NCBI GenBank assembly: GCA_014378765.1
Contig: JACMNA010000133.1
Span: 45,978 to 109,977 of the forward strand
DNA: 64,000 nt
Origin: Bdellovibrio sp.
Lineage (GTDB): Bacteria; Bdellovibrionota; Bdellovibrionia; Bdellovibrionales; Bdellovibrionaceae
Reading direction: 5' to 3'
Position 1 is the stretch's first letter; each line of letters begins with the position of its first letter. The notes beneath the pieces were generated by a model. The model made no database searches, was not told the DNA's origin, and worked only from the letters and a program-made list of their open reading frames with translations. Positions 1-11,509 of the stretch are shown in pieces. The translations under genes were made by a program, and so were the position numbers.

Positions 1-909
1 GAGGTTAAAGCACCACTGGTAAACTTCTTGTGGCGTTAAATTCCAAATGCTGTAGCCGCCAAAAAAGAAAGTAGCCATCAGGCCTGAGGCAATCATCATG
101 TGTCCATATTCACCAATGAAAAACATCAGCATTTTAAATCCGCCGTATTCAGTGTGAAAACCGGCAACTAGTTCGGCCTCGCCCTCGGCTAAGTCAAAAG
201 GTAATCGATTCGATTCAGCAAAAGTAGCGGCAAAAAATAAAATCATTCCGACGGGTTGATAAAAGATTCCCCAATTTGGCAACCAAGACGCACTTATATT
301 ATGGCCAAAAGCATTGAAAGAAAAAATTCCCTGCTGAGCGTGAATCATTTCGCTCAAATTAAAAGTGCCGTAAAGTAAAATAATTCCAACGATTGAAAGA
401 CCCAGCGCTAATTCATAAGAAATAATTTGCGCCGACGCCCTCAATGCCCCCATTAAAGAAAACTTACTGCCCGACCCCCATCCCGCCATTAATATCGTGT
501 AAGCGGCTAACGAAGAAATACCTAAAATAAAAACGATGCCTACATTTATTTCATAACCTTGAATTAAAAAAGTGTACTCGTTAAATTTAAGTGGCACCGA
601 CATTGGTATGGCCATATAGGCAACGGCGGCCGGAACCAAGGCAAAGACTGGCGCCGCATAAAATAAAAGTCGATTTCCTTTTTCGGGCGCGAAATCTTCT
701 TTCGTTAAAAACTTTACTGCATCCGCTAACAATTGCAATAGGCCCAGAGGACCCACGCGATTAGGACCGAACCGATTTTGAATGAAGGCCGAGCCTCTGC
801 GCTCAAGCCAGACTAAAATTGGAACTAGCTGCACCATCATTAAAAAAACCAAAACGAGCTTAATTAAATTAACTGCAACTTCAAAAGTTGTTGTACCCAT
901 CGATGTCAT
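1..909 (-). CDS. nuoH: NADH-quinone oxidoreductase subunit H (partial, C-terminus beyond window)
   Basis: NuoH is the membrane subunit of respiratory complex I at the junction with the peripheral arm, lining the quinone-binding cavity. Reading the minus strand from the ATG at 909 gives an open frame to the window edge (303 codons; the family is usually about 325-350, so only the last part is missing). The early segment reads WLERRGSAFIQNRFGPNRVG, the hallmark NuoH loop, followed by QLLADAVKFLTKEDF. The frame continues hydrophobic with several membrane spans. The start lies 2 bases after the nuoA stop, so the two are probably co-translated. A second in-frame ATG at 900 is possible. The usual nuoB-G genes do not lie between nuoA and nuoH. 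Confidence 0.93.
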   Translation of the reverse strand, partial: MTSMGTTTFEVAVNLIKLVLVFLMMVQLVPILVWLERRGSAFIQNRFGPNRVGPLGLLQLLADAVKFLTKEDFAPEKGNRLLFYAAPVFALVPAAVAYMAIPMSVPLKFNEYTFLIQGYEINVGIVFILGISSLAAYTILMAGWGSGSKFSLMGALRASAQIISYELALGLSIVGIILLYGTFNLSEMIHAQQGIFSFNAFGHNISASWLPNWGIFYQPVGMILFFAATFAESNRLPFDLAEGEAELVAGFHTEYGGFKMLMFFIGEYGHMMIASGLMATFFFGGYSIWNLTPQEVYQWCFNL

Positions 910-911
910 GC

Positions 912-1283
912 TTAGTCCCATTCCAATGCTTTAGATTTAATTTCCCACCAGAGGCCAAAAATAAACACGGCCAAGAAGATAAACATTGAACCAAATACAA
1001 AAGGTCCTGCGCCCGTGCTAATGAAGTGGCGAAAATTAACGGCCCACGGGTACATAAAGATAACTTCGATATCGAATAAAATAAAAAGAATTGCCGTAAG
1101 GTAAAACTTCACTGAAATTTTTGTATCTTTTTTTTCTTCAGCGGGAATTCCGCATTCGTAAATATCCATTTTGGCTTGACTGGTTTTTTTGGCGCGTCCG
1201 CCCGTCCATCGTGCTAAATAAATTAAAATAACTCCAAAGGTTGCGATGAATATCGTGATGAAAATAACTCCACCTAATGGCAT
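912..1283 (-). CDS. nuoA: NADH-quinone oxidoreductase subunit A
   Basis: NuoA is a small three-helix membrane subunit of complex I. The 123-residue product has the family length and pattern: an N-terminal helix (about residues 5-24), the conserved loop YECGIPAEEKKDTKISVKFY, then FDIEVIFMYPWAV and a last helix near 95-113. A strong ribosome site (GAGGAG, 6 bases before ATG) supports the start at 1283. It heads a minus-strand unit with nuoH immediately downstream, and diverges from mfd across a 189-base spacer that should hold both promoters. Confidence 0.96.
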   Translation of the reverse strand: MPLGGVIFITIFIATFGVILIYLARWTGGRAKKTSQAKMDIYECGIPAEEKKDTKISVKFYLTAILFILFDIEVIFMYPWAVNFRHFISTGAGPFVFGSMFIFLAVFIFGLWWEIKSKALEWD

Positions 1284-1472
1284 GATTACTCCTCAATGCT
1301 GTGGCCTAGGCAAACGCCCCTGCCAATGTTCTTTTTCCATTTTAGTTTTAACTACTTAGTTATACAAACACACGCTTTAAAAACCAATTAAAAATCGAAA
1401 TTTCATGCTCCCGCAAATTACGCGAAAAGAAGTGACGACAAGCTTTCTTTAAAGCAGAATCCATCTTTCCTA

Positions 1473-4400
1473 ATGAAATCAGAAACAACGCAAACCCGAC
1501 TCGAAGATTTTTTACTTCGTGGACTTGAAAAAAAAAGTTCGCTTTTCAATATCGTCGGCACCTCGGCCTCGACTGCCATTTCATACTTGTTGTCTCAGTC
1601 TTTATCTAAAGAAATTAATGAGTTGCCGCGCCTGGTTGTTGTTGCAAGTTTAGATCAGGCGCATGCACTTGAACAGCATTTGCAATTTTTTTCGGATCGT
1701 TTTAGATGTCATATCCTTCAGCAATACGATGTTTCGCCTTACTCAGGATTGTATCCATCGCCAAGCGTTCGCTTCGCAAGAACTCGTTTTTTATACTGGG
1801 CCGCTCGCGCGCAAAAAAGTGACATCTTCATTGCGCCCATCGCGGCGCTGTTGCAATTAACTGTTCCGTTCGCCGCCATGGCCAAACGCCAACAAATTTT
1901 TAAAATCGGTGATGAGCTTCCTGATAATTTAGCTGAGTATTTTAATTCGCTTGGTTATCAGTCAACTCCGTTAGTTGAAGATATTGGACAGTACAGTTTG
2001 CGCGGCGGAATTGTCGATGTTTACTCGCCGGCCGAACCACGACCCATTCGCATTGAATTATTTGGTGATCAGATTGAAACGATGCGAACTTTCTCGCTAG
2101 TCGACCAGCGTAGCCTGAGTGAAGTCAGCGAACTTAATGTGACGCCAGCCTTTGAAGTTGAGTTCAATGATGAAAATATTGAATCGATTATAAAAAACTT
2201 TCGCGAAACTTTAAAAGATCGAAAAGTTTTACACGCCGAAGTTGACGAAGTCGTTCGCGGAATTTCTTTGAAAAATTATTTTCCGGGAAGTGAATTTTTG
2301 CTTTCGACAGTTTACCCTAAGCTTGAGACGGTTTTAGATCACTTTAGCTCGGGCTTAAATATTTTTTTGCAAGATCCATCTGAAATATCGCGCGCAGCTG
2401 ACGAGTATTTTCAAGAGCTTAAAACTGACGAGCGCTATGAATCGACTCACGTGTACCATCCACCACTCGATCAGGTCATCGTGCCGTACGAAAATTTAAA
2501 GTGGCCTGATGATTCACGTTTTTTTCAGTTCTCACGTTTAGCTTTTTTAGAAGACGCACGAGCAGACGAAGAGCGCATCGAATATAACTCCTTACCCTTA
2601 ACTGAATTTTCGCAATTGGCCCAAAATCTTGCGCCCGCCTCGGATAGCTGGATGGCGGCCGCGAAACCTCGGCTGCAAAAGTGGCTTGATACAGATTATA
2701 AGATATTTGTTGCCGCTAAAAATCAAACTCAAATTGACCGGCTTAGACTGTTGCTGCAAAAATTGGAGCTTACCTTTCAAGTCGTTCACGCGGATGAGTA
2801 CTTGTGGGAAACCTGGATAGAAAAAAAGCCTGACATAACAATTGTTCCGCGGTTTTTACTTGAAACTATTTTGTTAGCTGATGAAAAAGTTATTTTTCTG
2901 CGTACCGACGATTTCTTCGGACGAAAACAGCGGGCCAACACCCAAAATGCTTACGTACAGTTTTCGGCCAACGCGAAAAGCCTAGCCTTCGGCGATTTGA
3001 AGCCCAGCGATTTAGTAGTTCACGTTAAGCACGGCATCGGCGTTTACGAAGGCCTTAAAATAATGAATATTGGCGGCGTTGCCTCTGAATTTATTCAAGT
3101 TGCGTACAAAGACAAAGATAAGTTGTACCTGCCCGTTTACCGAGTGGGCCAATTACAAAAATTTTCTGGCGCTGGACAAACCAGCGTGTTGGATAAGCTG
3201 GGCGGAACGGGTTGGGAAAAAACAAAAATTAAAGTTAAGGCGCATTTACGTGATATTGCGGCCGATCTTTTACAGCTTTACGCCAAACGAAATGAAATTA
3301 CGCGCCCCCCATTGTCTTTTAATGAAATTGCCTACCACGAGTTCGAAAAGGGTTTTCCGTTTGACGAAACGGATGATCAGCTTAAGGCTATCAACGATAT
3401 CCAACGAGATTTTTTACAAGAAAAACCAATGGATCGTCTCATTTGCGGGGACGTTGGTTTTGGTAAAACTGAAGTCTCAATGCGCGCAGCGTTTCAGGCC
3501 GTGCAAAATAAAAAGCAAGTTGCCATTCTTGCGCCAACAACCGTTTTAACTTTTCAACATTTAGAAACTTTCAATCGGCGATTTACGGGTTGGAATTTTC
3601 AAATAAGATCCTTAAACAGATTCGTTGCGCCCGCTCAACAGAAAAAAACATTGGCCGAGTTAAAAGAGGGCAAGGTCGATATTTTAATCGGCACCCACCG
3701 CTTGCTAAGTAAAGATGTGGTTTTTAAAGATTTAGGGTTATTGATTGTGGACGAAGAACAAAAGTTCGGCGTCACGCACAAAGAAAAAATAAAAAAGTTT
3801 AAAACCGAAGTTGATACTTTAACTTTATCTGCAACGCCTATTCCAAGAACGCTCAACATGAGTTTCACGGGTATGCGCGATTTATCTATAATTAATACGG
3901 CGCCGATTGACCGCTTACCAACCAGAACTTTTATTTCGAAATTTGATACCGATTTAATTCGTAAGGGTATTCAGTCTGAAATAGCCCGCGGTGGACAGGT
4001 TTATTTTATTCATAACCGCGTGCAAAGCATCTATGGTTTGGCCGACGAGCTTAAACAAATCGTTCCCGATGCGCGCATGAAGGTGGCCCATGGTCAAATG
4101 AACGAAGAAGATCTAGAGCACGCTATGCTTTCATTCTTTAATCATGAAATCGACGTGCTTATCTGCACAGCCATCGTTGAATCCGGCATGGACGTGCCGC
4201 GCGCAAACACAATGTTTATTGATCAGGCGCACATGTTTGGTTTGTCACAGCTGTATCAACTACGCGGTCGCGTTGGACGAAGTAAGGCGCGCGCTTTCTG
4301 TTATTTACTGCTACCGAAAGATAAAAAAATTGAAAAACATGCGCAAGAGCGACTTAAAATTATTCAAGACAACTCGGCCCTGGGCTCAGGAATTCGCATT

Positions 4401-4982
4401 GCCCAGTATGATTTAGAGCTGCGCGGAGCCGGAAATATTTTAGGAGATAATCAGTCTGGTCACGTCAACTCGGTTGGCTATGAACTTTATATGGATTTAC
4501 TTAATGAAGCCCTGGCAGAAGCGAAGGGTGAGCCGCTTACCGATCGAGAGCTAGACCCAGAAATCAATTTACGCGTTCCCGCCTTAATTCCAGATGCATA
4601 CATTGCTGATATTCGCATTCGTTTAAGTTATTATAAAGCATTGGCAGATATAACTTCACAAGAAGATTTGGATCGCATCGAAGAAGAGTTGAAAGATCAA
4701 TTCGGCGAAATTCCAGAGCCCGTCATTAATTTAATGGGACTTATGTTGATAAGAAAACAATGTAAAGATTTAGGCGTTAGAGATATTAGCGCCGGCGCAA
4801 AAAGCATTTCTTTAATTTTTACCGAACGCACGAAGTTAAAACCAGAAACCGCAATTCAATTGGCTATGCGGGAAAATAAAAAATATTCAATTACGCCTGA
4901 TCAGCGACTAAATATCAGACTTAATAATATTACGTGGTCAGCAGTCTACGAAGAGCTTAATTATTTATTAACTCTTATTTAA
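1473..4982 (+). CDS. mfd: transcription-repair coupling factor Mfd
   Basis: Mfd removes RNA polymerase stalled at DNA lesions and recruits UvrA for nucleotide excision repair. The 1169-residue length is normal. An N-terminal UvrB-like module (about 1-330) contains RGGIVDVY. A CarD-like polymerase-interaction domain follows (about 510-570, VVHVKHGIGVYEG). The RecG-like helicase core has Walker A GDVGFGKTE from residue 659, the DEEQ box at 760-763, LSATPIPRT, and motif VI QLRGRVGRS. A TRCF C-terminal domain begins near 1000. No clear ribosome site precedes the ATG. The gene runs head-on to replication forks arriving from oriC. The downstream 199 bases hold only a weak hairpin (stem 5038-5043/5051-5056, no U-run). 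Confidence 0.97.
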   Translation: MKSETTQTRLEDFLLRGLEKKSSLFNIVGTSASTAISYLLSQSLSKEINELPRLVVVASLDQAHALEQHLQFFSDRFRCHILQQYDVSPYSGLYPSPSVRFARTRFLYWAARAQKSDIFIAPIAALLQLTVPFAAMAKRQQIFKIGDELPDNLAEYFNSLGYQSTPLVEDIGQYSLRGGIVDVYSPAEPRPIRIELFGDQIETMRTFSLVDQRSLSEVSELNVTPAFEVEFNDENIESIIKNFRETLKDRKVLHAEVDEVVRGISLKNYFPGSEFLLSTVYPKLETVLDHFSSGLNIFLQDPSEISRAADEYFQELKTDERYESTHVYHPPLDQVIVPYENLKWPDDSRFFQFSRLAFLEDARADEERIEYNSLPLTEFSQLAQNLAPASDSWMAAAKPRLQKWLDTDYKIFVAAKNQTQIDRLRLLLQKLELTFQVVHADEYLWETWIEKKPDITIVPRFLLETILLADEKVIFLRTDDFFGRKQRANTQNAYVQFSANAKSLAFGDLKPSDLVVHVKHGIGVYEGLKIMNIGGVASEFIQVAYKDKDKLYLPVYRVGQLQKFSGAGQTSVLDKLGGTGWEKTKIKVKAHLRDIAADLLQLYAKRNEITRPPLSFNEIAYHEFEKGFPFDETDDQLKAINDIQRDFLQEKPMDRLICGDVGFGKTEVSMRAAFQAVQNKKQVAILAPTTVLTFQHLETFNRRFTGWNFQIRSLNRFVAPAQQKKTLAELKEGKVDILIGTHRLLSKDVVFKDLGLLIVDEEQKFGVTHKEKIKKFKTEVDTLTLSATPIPRTLNMSFTGMRDLSIINTAPIDRLPTRTFISKFDTDLIRKGIQSEIARGGQVYFIHNRVQSIYGLADELKQIVPDARMKVAHGQMNEEDLEHAMLSFFNHEIDVLICTAIVESGMDVPRANTMFIDQAHMFGLSQLYQLRGRVGRSKARAFCYLLLPKDKKIEKHAQERLKIIQDNSALGSGIRIAQYDLELRGAGNILGDNQSGHVNSVGYELYMDLLNEALAEAKGEPLTDRELDPEINLRVPALIPDAYIADIRIRLSYYKALADITSQEDLDRIEEELKDQFGEIPEPVINLMGLMLIRKQCKDLGVRDISAGAKSISLIFTERTKLKPETAIQLAMRENKKYSITPDQRLNIRLNNITWSAVYEELNYLLTLI

Positions 4983-5181
4983 TTGCCTCGGCTTGTTCGA
5001 TTGAACCCCGTCAATTTAATACGCACGAGTCAGATTTCCCTGATCGAAATTCAGGGCAAGCCCATCGCTATCCAATTGGTTCCGGCGAACGTTTTATCGA
5101 AATGCTTCGAGGCCTTCACATTGCAGGACTATAAGTTGTTGATATTTAATCTTCATCATTTTTGATAATTAGGAGGCTTTC

Positions 5182-5718
5182 ATGTTTGCAAACGACAATA
5201 AGACTTTTCAAGAAGACGCTGAAAAACGAAAAGACAGTCTGGGTAAAGTTGAGCGACTTTTAAAAGTCATTAAGTCTGGAATGTTAACCACAATCAATTC
5301 TGAAGACGAGCTCTGCAGTCGCCCAATGATGCTGCAAAAGTTTGATGCTGAGACCGGCGAAGTCTGGTTTTTTACCGGTAAAAATACTGGCAAAGTTTTC
5401 GACATTCAACGTGACTCCCACGTAAATATTGCGTTCGCATCACCTGGCGCAAGCTCGTTTGTTAGTGTTAATGGCGCAGCCTCAATCGTTGATGATGCCA
5501 ATTTAAAGAAAGATTTATGGTCACCTTTTTTACTAGCTTGGTTTCCGGAAGGCCTGAAAGATCCCAACTTAACTCTACTTTGTGTGAAGGTCAGTTCGGT
5601 CGAGTATTGGGATTCATCTTCGACGTTTGTGCAGATCGCGGGCTTTGCAAAAGCAGTTTTAACGGGTGAAAAATATAAACTAAGCAAATCTGAGCATGAT
5701 CATATCGACTTGATATAG
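5182..5718 (+). CDS. pyridoxamine 5'-phosphate oxidase-like FMN-binding split-barrel protein (general stress protein 26 type)
   Basis: The 178-residue protein resembles the small split-barrel flavoproteins annotated as general stress protein 26: an N-terminal helix (KVERLLKVIKSGMLTTI), the strand motif CSRPMML, then EVWFFTGKNTGKVFDI and FVSVNGAASIV. Such proteins bind FMN or related cofactors; the substrate is generally unknown and cannot be set here. A perfect AGGAGG lies 6 bases before the ATG, suggesting strong expression. The gene converges on 5729-6514 with a gap of only 10 bases and no terminator hairpin. Confidence 0.82.
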   Translation: MFANDNKTFQEDAEKRKDSLGKVERLLKVIKSGMLTTINSEDELCSRPMMLQKFDAETGEVWFFTGKNTGKVFDIQRDSHVNIAFASPGASSFVSVNGAASIVDDANLKKDLWSPFLLAWFPEGLKDPNLTLLCVKVSSVEYWDSSSTFVQIAGFAKAVLTGEKYKLSKSEHDHIDLI

Positions 5719-5728
5719 TTGGTTATTC

Positions 5729-6514
5729 TTAAAACTCCATCTTAATTCCAAGCCCAAGCTCGTCTGTCGAGCGCATATTAGGCTCACCGACTACGTGGGG
5801 AGTTTCAGAGGGTATGGCCGCGCTCGATTGCAAATGTCCGGAGTAGTAAATATCTAAAAACGTGTTCTCTAAACCAGACGATCGTAAGGCATCAACATGG
5901 CTTGATGGGTCGATTGCGCCCTCAATCCAGTTTAGTTGAAAAAGCAGTCCGAGTTTATAATTAGGTACATTATTCGCAGATGAACTTTTAAAACCCTGGC
6001 CCGTATTTCCTTCTTCTATTCCAAATTTCGCGATGCCAACTTGGGCATAAGGAACCACCAATGGCTCGTTAAAAAAATTATCGAAGGCAATGTTAGCCGC
6101 TACAAGAGTTCGCTTAACCCAAATATTCCGGGTACCCGGAGCTTCACTATGTCCTTGCGAGTAGCCTGCTAAAAGCCCAATTGAGCCTAGGCTGAAATTG
6201 TATTTATAGCCGATTTCGAAACCCAATAAGTTGATAGTTCGACCATCAATTATCTGATCAATAAACTTATCTTCGAAAAGTGAAAAATAATCTAAGGGAT
6301 AGTATTTCTCTTGGTAAATTGAAAATAAAACGCCGTGAGTTTGTCGACGATCTTTGTAGCTTGCGCTGTAATCGACAGGGCGCTCAACCGTAATCTGCCC
6401 ATCTGCGGCGTCTCGCTCGTCCACAAAAAGATCGTCCACATCTGCTTTTGTAACGGAAGCAATAAACGAAATAAATAAAAAAGCGTACACGATCCCCGAA
6501 ATTAAAAACTTCAT
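5729..6514 (-). CDS. probable outer-membrane beta-barrel protein, unknown function
   Basis: The 261-residue product begins with a Sec signal peptide (about residues 1-24, ending VTKA). After it come repeated alternating-hydrophobicity strands rich in Tyr, Gly and Phe, such as GFEIGYKYNFSLGSIGLLAGY and VVPYAQVGIAKFGI. The chain ends GLGIKMEF; a terminal Phe within an amphipathic strand is the usual BAM-recognition signature. I infer an 8- to 12-strand outer-membrane barrel. No catalytic motif is visible and no family is recognised with confidence. It converges on the split-barrel gene and has its own promoter upstream, next to the ATP synthase operon end. Confidence 0.65.
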   Translation of the reverse strand: MKFLISGIVYAFLFISFIASVTKADVDDLFVDERDAADGQITVERPVDYSASYKDRRQTHGVLFSIYQEKYYPLDYFSLFEDKFIDQIIDGRTINLLGFEIGYKYNFSLGSIGLLAGYSQGHSEAPGTRNIWVKRTLVAANIAFDNFFNEPLVVPYAQVGIAKFGIEEGNTGQGFKSSSANNVPNYKLGLLFQLNWIEGAIDPSSHVDALRSSGLENTFLDIYYSGHLQSSAAIPSETPHVVGEPNMRSTDELGLGIKMEF

Positions 6515-6627
6515 ATAGATATACTACGTTCTTTAGTTAAAGAAGGCATCGCACTTAGGTCGGGTTTTGCAGAGTGATAACGTCTAGAGTTTTAGGGCCG
6601 CCGCAAGTGGCCCACCCTTGGCAGTGC

Positions 6628-7050
6628 TTAGTGCTTCGCGAATTCGGGTTGTTTGACTAAGTCGATCGCGACGTGCGCTTTATCTACTTCGTTAACAGTC
6701 TGCTCGTAATCAGCGTCAGATAAAACTTGAGTTACTAATTTGTTTTCAGCCACTTTAAGCGAGGCTTCGTATTTTTCAACGCTGATTTCTTCGGGTAACT
6801 GCATAAATTCAGCTAATACGTTTACCGAATCTCCAATTACTTCGCAGTAGCCCCAGCTGATCATCGCTTTAAAAATTTTATCGCGACCCGGAACTTTGTA
6901 TTTTAAAATGCCGGTACCTAAAGTTGTAATCATTGAGGCATGGCCCGGTAAAATTGTCATTTCGCCAGAATACGCCGGCACGGTGACTTCCGTAATGACT
7001 TCGTCAAAAACCGCTTTTTTTTCTGGAGTTAAAACATTTAATTTAAACAT
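6628..7050 (-). CDS. atpC: ATP synthase F1 epsilon subunit
   Basis: Epsilon is part of the central rotor and an inhibitor of ATP hydrolysis. The 140-residue product has the N-terminal beta-sandwich (FKLNVLTPEKKAVFDEV, VTVPAYSGEMTILPGHA) and the two-helix C-terminal tail (about 88-135). It is the last gene of the minus-strand operon atpF'-F-H-A-G-D-C, 37 bases after atpD. Downstream, a small GC stem (6595-6599/6609-6613) lies in the spacer, but it lacks a U-run. Confidence 0.96.
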   Translation of the reverse strand: MFKLNVLTPEKKAVFDEVITEVTVPAYSGEMTILPGHASMITTLGTGILKYKVPGRDKIFKAMISWGYCEVIGDSVNVLAEFMQLPEEISVEKYEASLKVAENKLVTQVLSDADYEQTVNEVDKAHVAIDLVKQPEFAKH

Positions 7051-7087
7051 AAGCCCTACCGTTTTTTTTACTCTAAAAGTTTATAGA

Positions 7088-8509
<1,422 letters not shown>

Positions 8510-8528
8510 TTATTATCTATTAATATAT

Positions 8529-9413
8529 TTATTTTAAAGCTTCTGCGCCACTGACAATTTCGATTAACTCTGTCGTAATTTTCTCTTGTCGTGCTTTGTT
8601 GTAATTCAGTGTCAATTTCGCAATCATATCGCGCGCATTGTTCGATGCATTCTCCATCGCGGTCATGCGGGCGCCATGTTCAGAGGCCACTGATTCCGAC
8701 ATAGCCCGATAAACTTGAAGATTAAAGTTCTTCTTTAAAAGATCTTCAATAATCAACTCGGGCGCCGGATCAAAAATCATGTTAGCCGCAATGGCCGTGT
8801 GTCCCGCGCCGGCCGTGTCGAAAGAAGATCTTTCAATTTCAACCGGAAGAATGGTTTCACAAACCACTTTTTGCGAAATTGCTGATTTAAATTCGTTATA
8901 GATCAAACGAATTTCATCGTAGTGACCTTTTTCAAATTGCTTAGTCAGGTTCTCGGCGATTGATTTTGCAAAGTTATACGAAATGTCTTTATCAAGCTTA
9001 GTAAAGCTTTCGATCGCCTTCACTTTTTTACGAGCGAAATAATCAATTCCTCGCTTGCCGATAAAAATAAAATCAATTTTTTCAAAATTATTTTTATTGT
9101 CGGCAATATACTTGTCGGCAAACTTTGTAATGCCGCTGTTAAAAGCTCCGCAAAGGCCGCGGTCTGAAGTTAATACCACTAATAAAACATTTCGTACGTT
9201 CGAACGCTTAACCATCAAAGGATGCGACACTTGTTGCGTGGCCGCAATGTCGGCGATAACGTTTTTAAGCGTCAGCGCATATGGGCGCATATTTTGAATT
9301 TGATGTTGCGCTTTACGCAGTTTCGCCGCCGACACTAGCTTCATCGCTTTCGTGATTTGCTGAGTGTTCTTCGTCGAATCAATTCGTATGCGTATATCTT
9401 TTAAGTTAGCCAT
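8529..9413 (-). CDS. atpG: ATP synthase F1 gamma subunit
   Basis: Gamma is the rotating central stalk. The 294-residue product begins MANLKDIRIRIDSTKNTQQI and contains MKLVSAAKLRKAQ, the long N-terminal coiled-coil helix. It also has the central SDRGLCGAFNS motif and ends with the conserved second coiled-coil helix MENASNNARDMIAKLTLNYN. Length and both helices are intact. It lies between atpA and atpD in the operon. Confidence 0.97.
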   Translation of the reverse strand: MANLKDIRIRIDSTKNTQQITKAMKLVSAAKLRKAQHQIQNMRPYALTLKNVIADIAATQQVSHPLMVKRSNVRNVLLVVLTSDRGLCGAFNSGITKFADKYIADNKNNFEKIDFIFIGKRGIDYFARKKVKAIESFTKLDKDISYNFAKSIAENLTKQFEKGHYDEIRLIYNEFKSAISQKVVCETILPVEIERSSFDTAGAGHTAIAANMIFDPAPELIIEDLLKKNFNLQVYRAMSESVASEHGARMTAMENASNNARDMIAKLTLNYNKARQEKITTELIEIVSGAEALK

Positions 9414-9445
9414 TGTATCCTTAAGCCCCTCCGGAGACTACGTCC

Positions 9446-10966
9446 CTACTTAGAGGGTTGAAAAATAGCGCCAAATTCTTTTAAAGCCGTCGTTAATTCT
9501 TTTTTCAAATCGTCAGAGACTTGTTTTTTCTCTTCGATCGTTTTTAAGATTGATGAATACTTTTGTTTTAAGAACTGGATCATTTCGGTTTCGTAGCGCT
9601 TAACGTCTGCGTCCGGAAGCATATCAACGTAGGCATTCGTTACTGCAAAAATCGCCGCCACTTGCTCTTCAACTTTGACCGGTTGGTATTGGCCTTGTTT
9701 TAAAAGTTCAACCAATTTGCGACCACGAGATAATTGTTGCTGTGAAGTTTTATCTAAGTCAGAGGCGAAGGCCGCGAAAGCCTCAAGCGCACGGAACTGA
9801 GCTAATTCTAGCTTAATCGGGCCGGCAACTTGTTTCATCGCCTTAACTTGAGCTGATCCGCCCACGCGAGAAACTGATTTACCAATTGAAATCGCCGGAC
9901 GAACACCTTTGTAGAATAAATCTGATTCTAAAAAGATCTGTCCGTCGGTGATCGAAATCACGTTCGTTGGAATGTATGCCGAAATATCGCCCGCTTGCGT
10001 TTCGATGATTGGTAATGCGGTTAAAGAACCCGAACCCTTATCATCAGAAAGTTTAGCCGAACGCTCTAACAAACGACTGTGAAGATAGAAAACGTCTCCT
10101 GGATACGCTTCACGACCCGGAGGACGACGAAGTAATAATGACATTTGACGATAAGCTTGCGCTTGCTTTGTTAAATCATCATAAATAATTAATGCGTGAC
10201 GACCGCTATCGCGGAAGTATTCAGCCATGGCAGTTCCAGAGTACGCTGCTAAGAACTGCATTGGAGCTGGGTCAGAAGCCGACGTGGCAATAACCGTAGT
10301 ATATTCCAAAGCACCCGCCGCACGAAGTTTTTCAACAACGACTGACACAGTTGATTGTTTCTGTCCGATCGCTACATAAAAACACTGAACGTTCTGACCT
10401 TTTTGATTAATGATAGTATCGATTGCGATCGCTGACTTTCCCGTTTGACGGTCGCCAATGATTAATTCTCGCTGACCACGACCGATTGGCACCAGGGCAT
10501 CAATGGCTTTTAAACCCGTTTGCATCGGCTCATGAACACCTTTGCGGTAAACGATTCCGGGAGCTTTTAATTCAACCACGCGAGAGTGCGGCGTATTGAT
10601 CGGACCTTTTCCATCGATTGGGCGACCTAATCCGTCAACCACGCGACCTAATAAGGCCTCGCCAACTGGAACCGATACGATTTTTTTCGTACGCTTTACT
10701 GGATCGCCTTCTTTAATTGAACGATCTTCTCCGAAGATAACCACGCCCACTTGGGTTGATTCTAAATTGAGAGCCATACCTTGAATTCCACCTGGAAATT
10801 CAACCAATTCTCCGGCCATGACATTTTCAAGACCGTAAACGCGGGCAACCCCATCACCTACTGAAAGAACGCTTCCGGTTTCTGCAACCTCAACGCTTTT
10901 GTTATATTTAGAAATTTGTTCTTTAAGGACGCGACCGATCTCGTCAGCTCTGATTTGGGCTTCCAT
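9446..10966 (-). CDS. atpA: ATP synthase F1 alpha subunit
   Basis: Alpha is the non-catalytic nucleotide-binding partner of beta. The 506-residue product has the P-loop [13 protein letters not shown] (about 169-181), [38 protein letters not shown] and the alpha signature [14 protein letters not shown]. The start ATG at 10966 directly abuts the atpH stop, indicating translational coupling. Confidence 0.98.
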   Translation of the reverse strand: MEAQIRADEIGRVLKEQISKYNKSVEVAETGSVLSVGDGVARVYGLENVMAGELVEFPGGIQGMALNLESTQVGVVIFGEDRSIKEGDPVKRTKKIVSVPVGEALLGRVVDGLGRPIDGKGPINTPHSRVVELKAPGIVYRKGVHEPMQTGLKAIDALVPIGRGQRELIIGDRQTGKSAIAIDTIINQKGQNVQCFYVAIGQKQSTVSVVVEKLRAAGALEYTTVIATSASDPAPMQFLAAYSGTAMAEYFRDSGRHALIIYDDLTKQAQAYRQMSLLLRRPPGREAYPGDVFYLHSRLLERSAKLSDDKGSGSLTALPIIETQAGDISAYIPTNVISITDGQIFLESDLFYKGVRPAISIGKSVSRVGGSAQVKAMKQVAGPIKLELAQFRALEAFAAFASDLDKTSQQQLSRGRKLVELLKQGQYQPVKVEEQVAAIFAVTNAYVDMLPDADVKRYETEMIQFLKQKYSSILKTIEEKKQVSDDLKKELTTALKEFGAIFQPSK

Positions 10967-11509
10967 CTACATTCCTCTCTTTGAAATGTCTTCTTTTAAC
11001 TTATTTAAATGAAATTGAGCAGAATCGTCTAATGTCCATCCGCCGACGGTCACTTTAAATCCTGATAATAAACTAGGGTCTTTTTGTGTATTCAAGCGAA
11101 CCGTTTTCTTCAATGCTTCAGACAAACGTTTTTCAACTTGTTGTTTAAATTCGGCGGAAGGCTCGGTCGCCATATATAATATGCCTTCGGTTTCGCCCGA
11201 CATTGATCGAACCGAAGCTTGAAAGTTTTCATTAATTTGGGTTAACACGCCCATGCGTTCGTTTTGTACTAGCATAACAATAAAATTAAATGTTTCTGGA
11301 GAGCATTTTCCTTCAAGAGCGGCTTTCGCCACCATTACTTTATTGTCGGCCGAATTAAATGGGCTGGCAAAAAAAGTTGCAATGGCTTCTTCTGAAAAAA
11401 TCTTAGCAATGGCTTCTAATTCTTTAGAAATATTATCGGCCTTGCCGCCTTCAGAGACAGCTTCAAATAAAGATTGCGAATATTTTTCGATTACGGCATC
11501 GGCACTCAT
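10967..11509 (-). CDS. atpH: ATP synthase F1 delta subunit
   Basis: Delta caps F1 and binds the peripheral stalk. The 180-residue product has the OSCP/delta form: helical N-terminal domain (YSQSLFEAV...FFASPFNS) and a C-terminal domain ending with the SGFKVTVGGWTLDDS motif (about 145-160), the conserved GG.. D.S delta signature. It overlaps the upstream atpF by 4 bases (ATGA) and abuts atpA. Confidence 0.94.
   Translation of the reverse strand: MSADAVIEKYSQSLFEAVSEGGKADNISKELEAIAKIFSEEAIATFFASPFNSADNKVMVAKAALEGKCSPETFNFIVMLVQNERMGVLTQINENFQASVRSMSGETEGILYMATEPSAEFKQQVEKRLSEALKKTVRLNTQKDPSLLSGFKVTVGGWTLDDSAQFHLNKLKEDISKRGM

Noticed and set aside
5038..5056. CCCTGA/TCAGGG stem after mfd
   Set aside because: Six base pairs without a T-run; too weak for a terminator call.
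4983..5165. 60-codon plus-strand frame right after mfd
   Set aside because: No ribosome site, low-complexity basic start and no recognisable motif; it lies in the spacer before the flavin-barrel gene and looks like a chance frame.
6595..6613. GGGCC/GGCCC hairpin after atpC
   Set aside because: Only 5 bp and without a U-run on the minus strand; not supported as a terminator.
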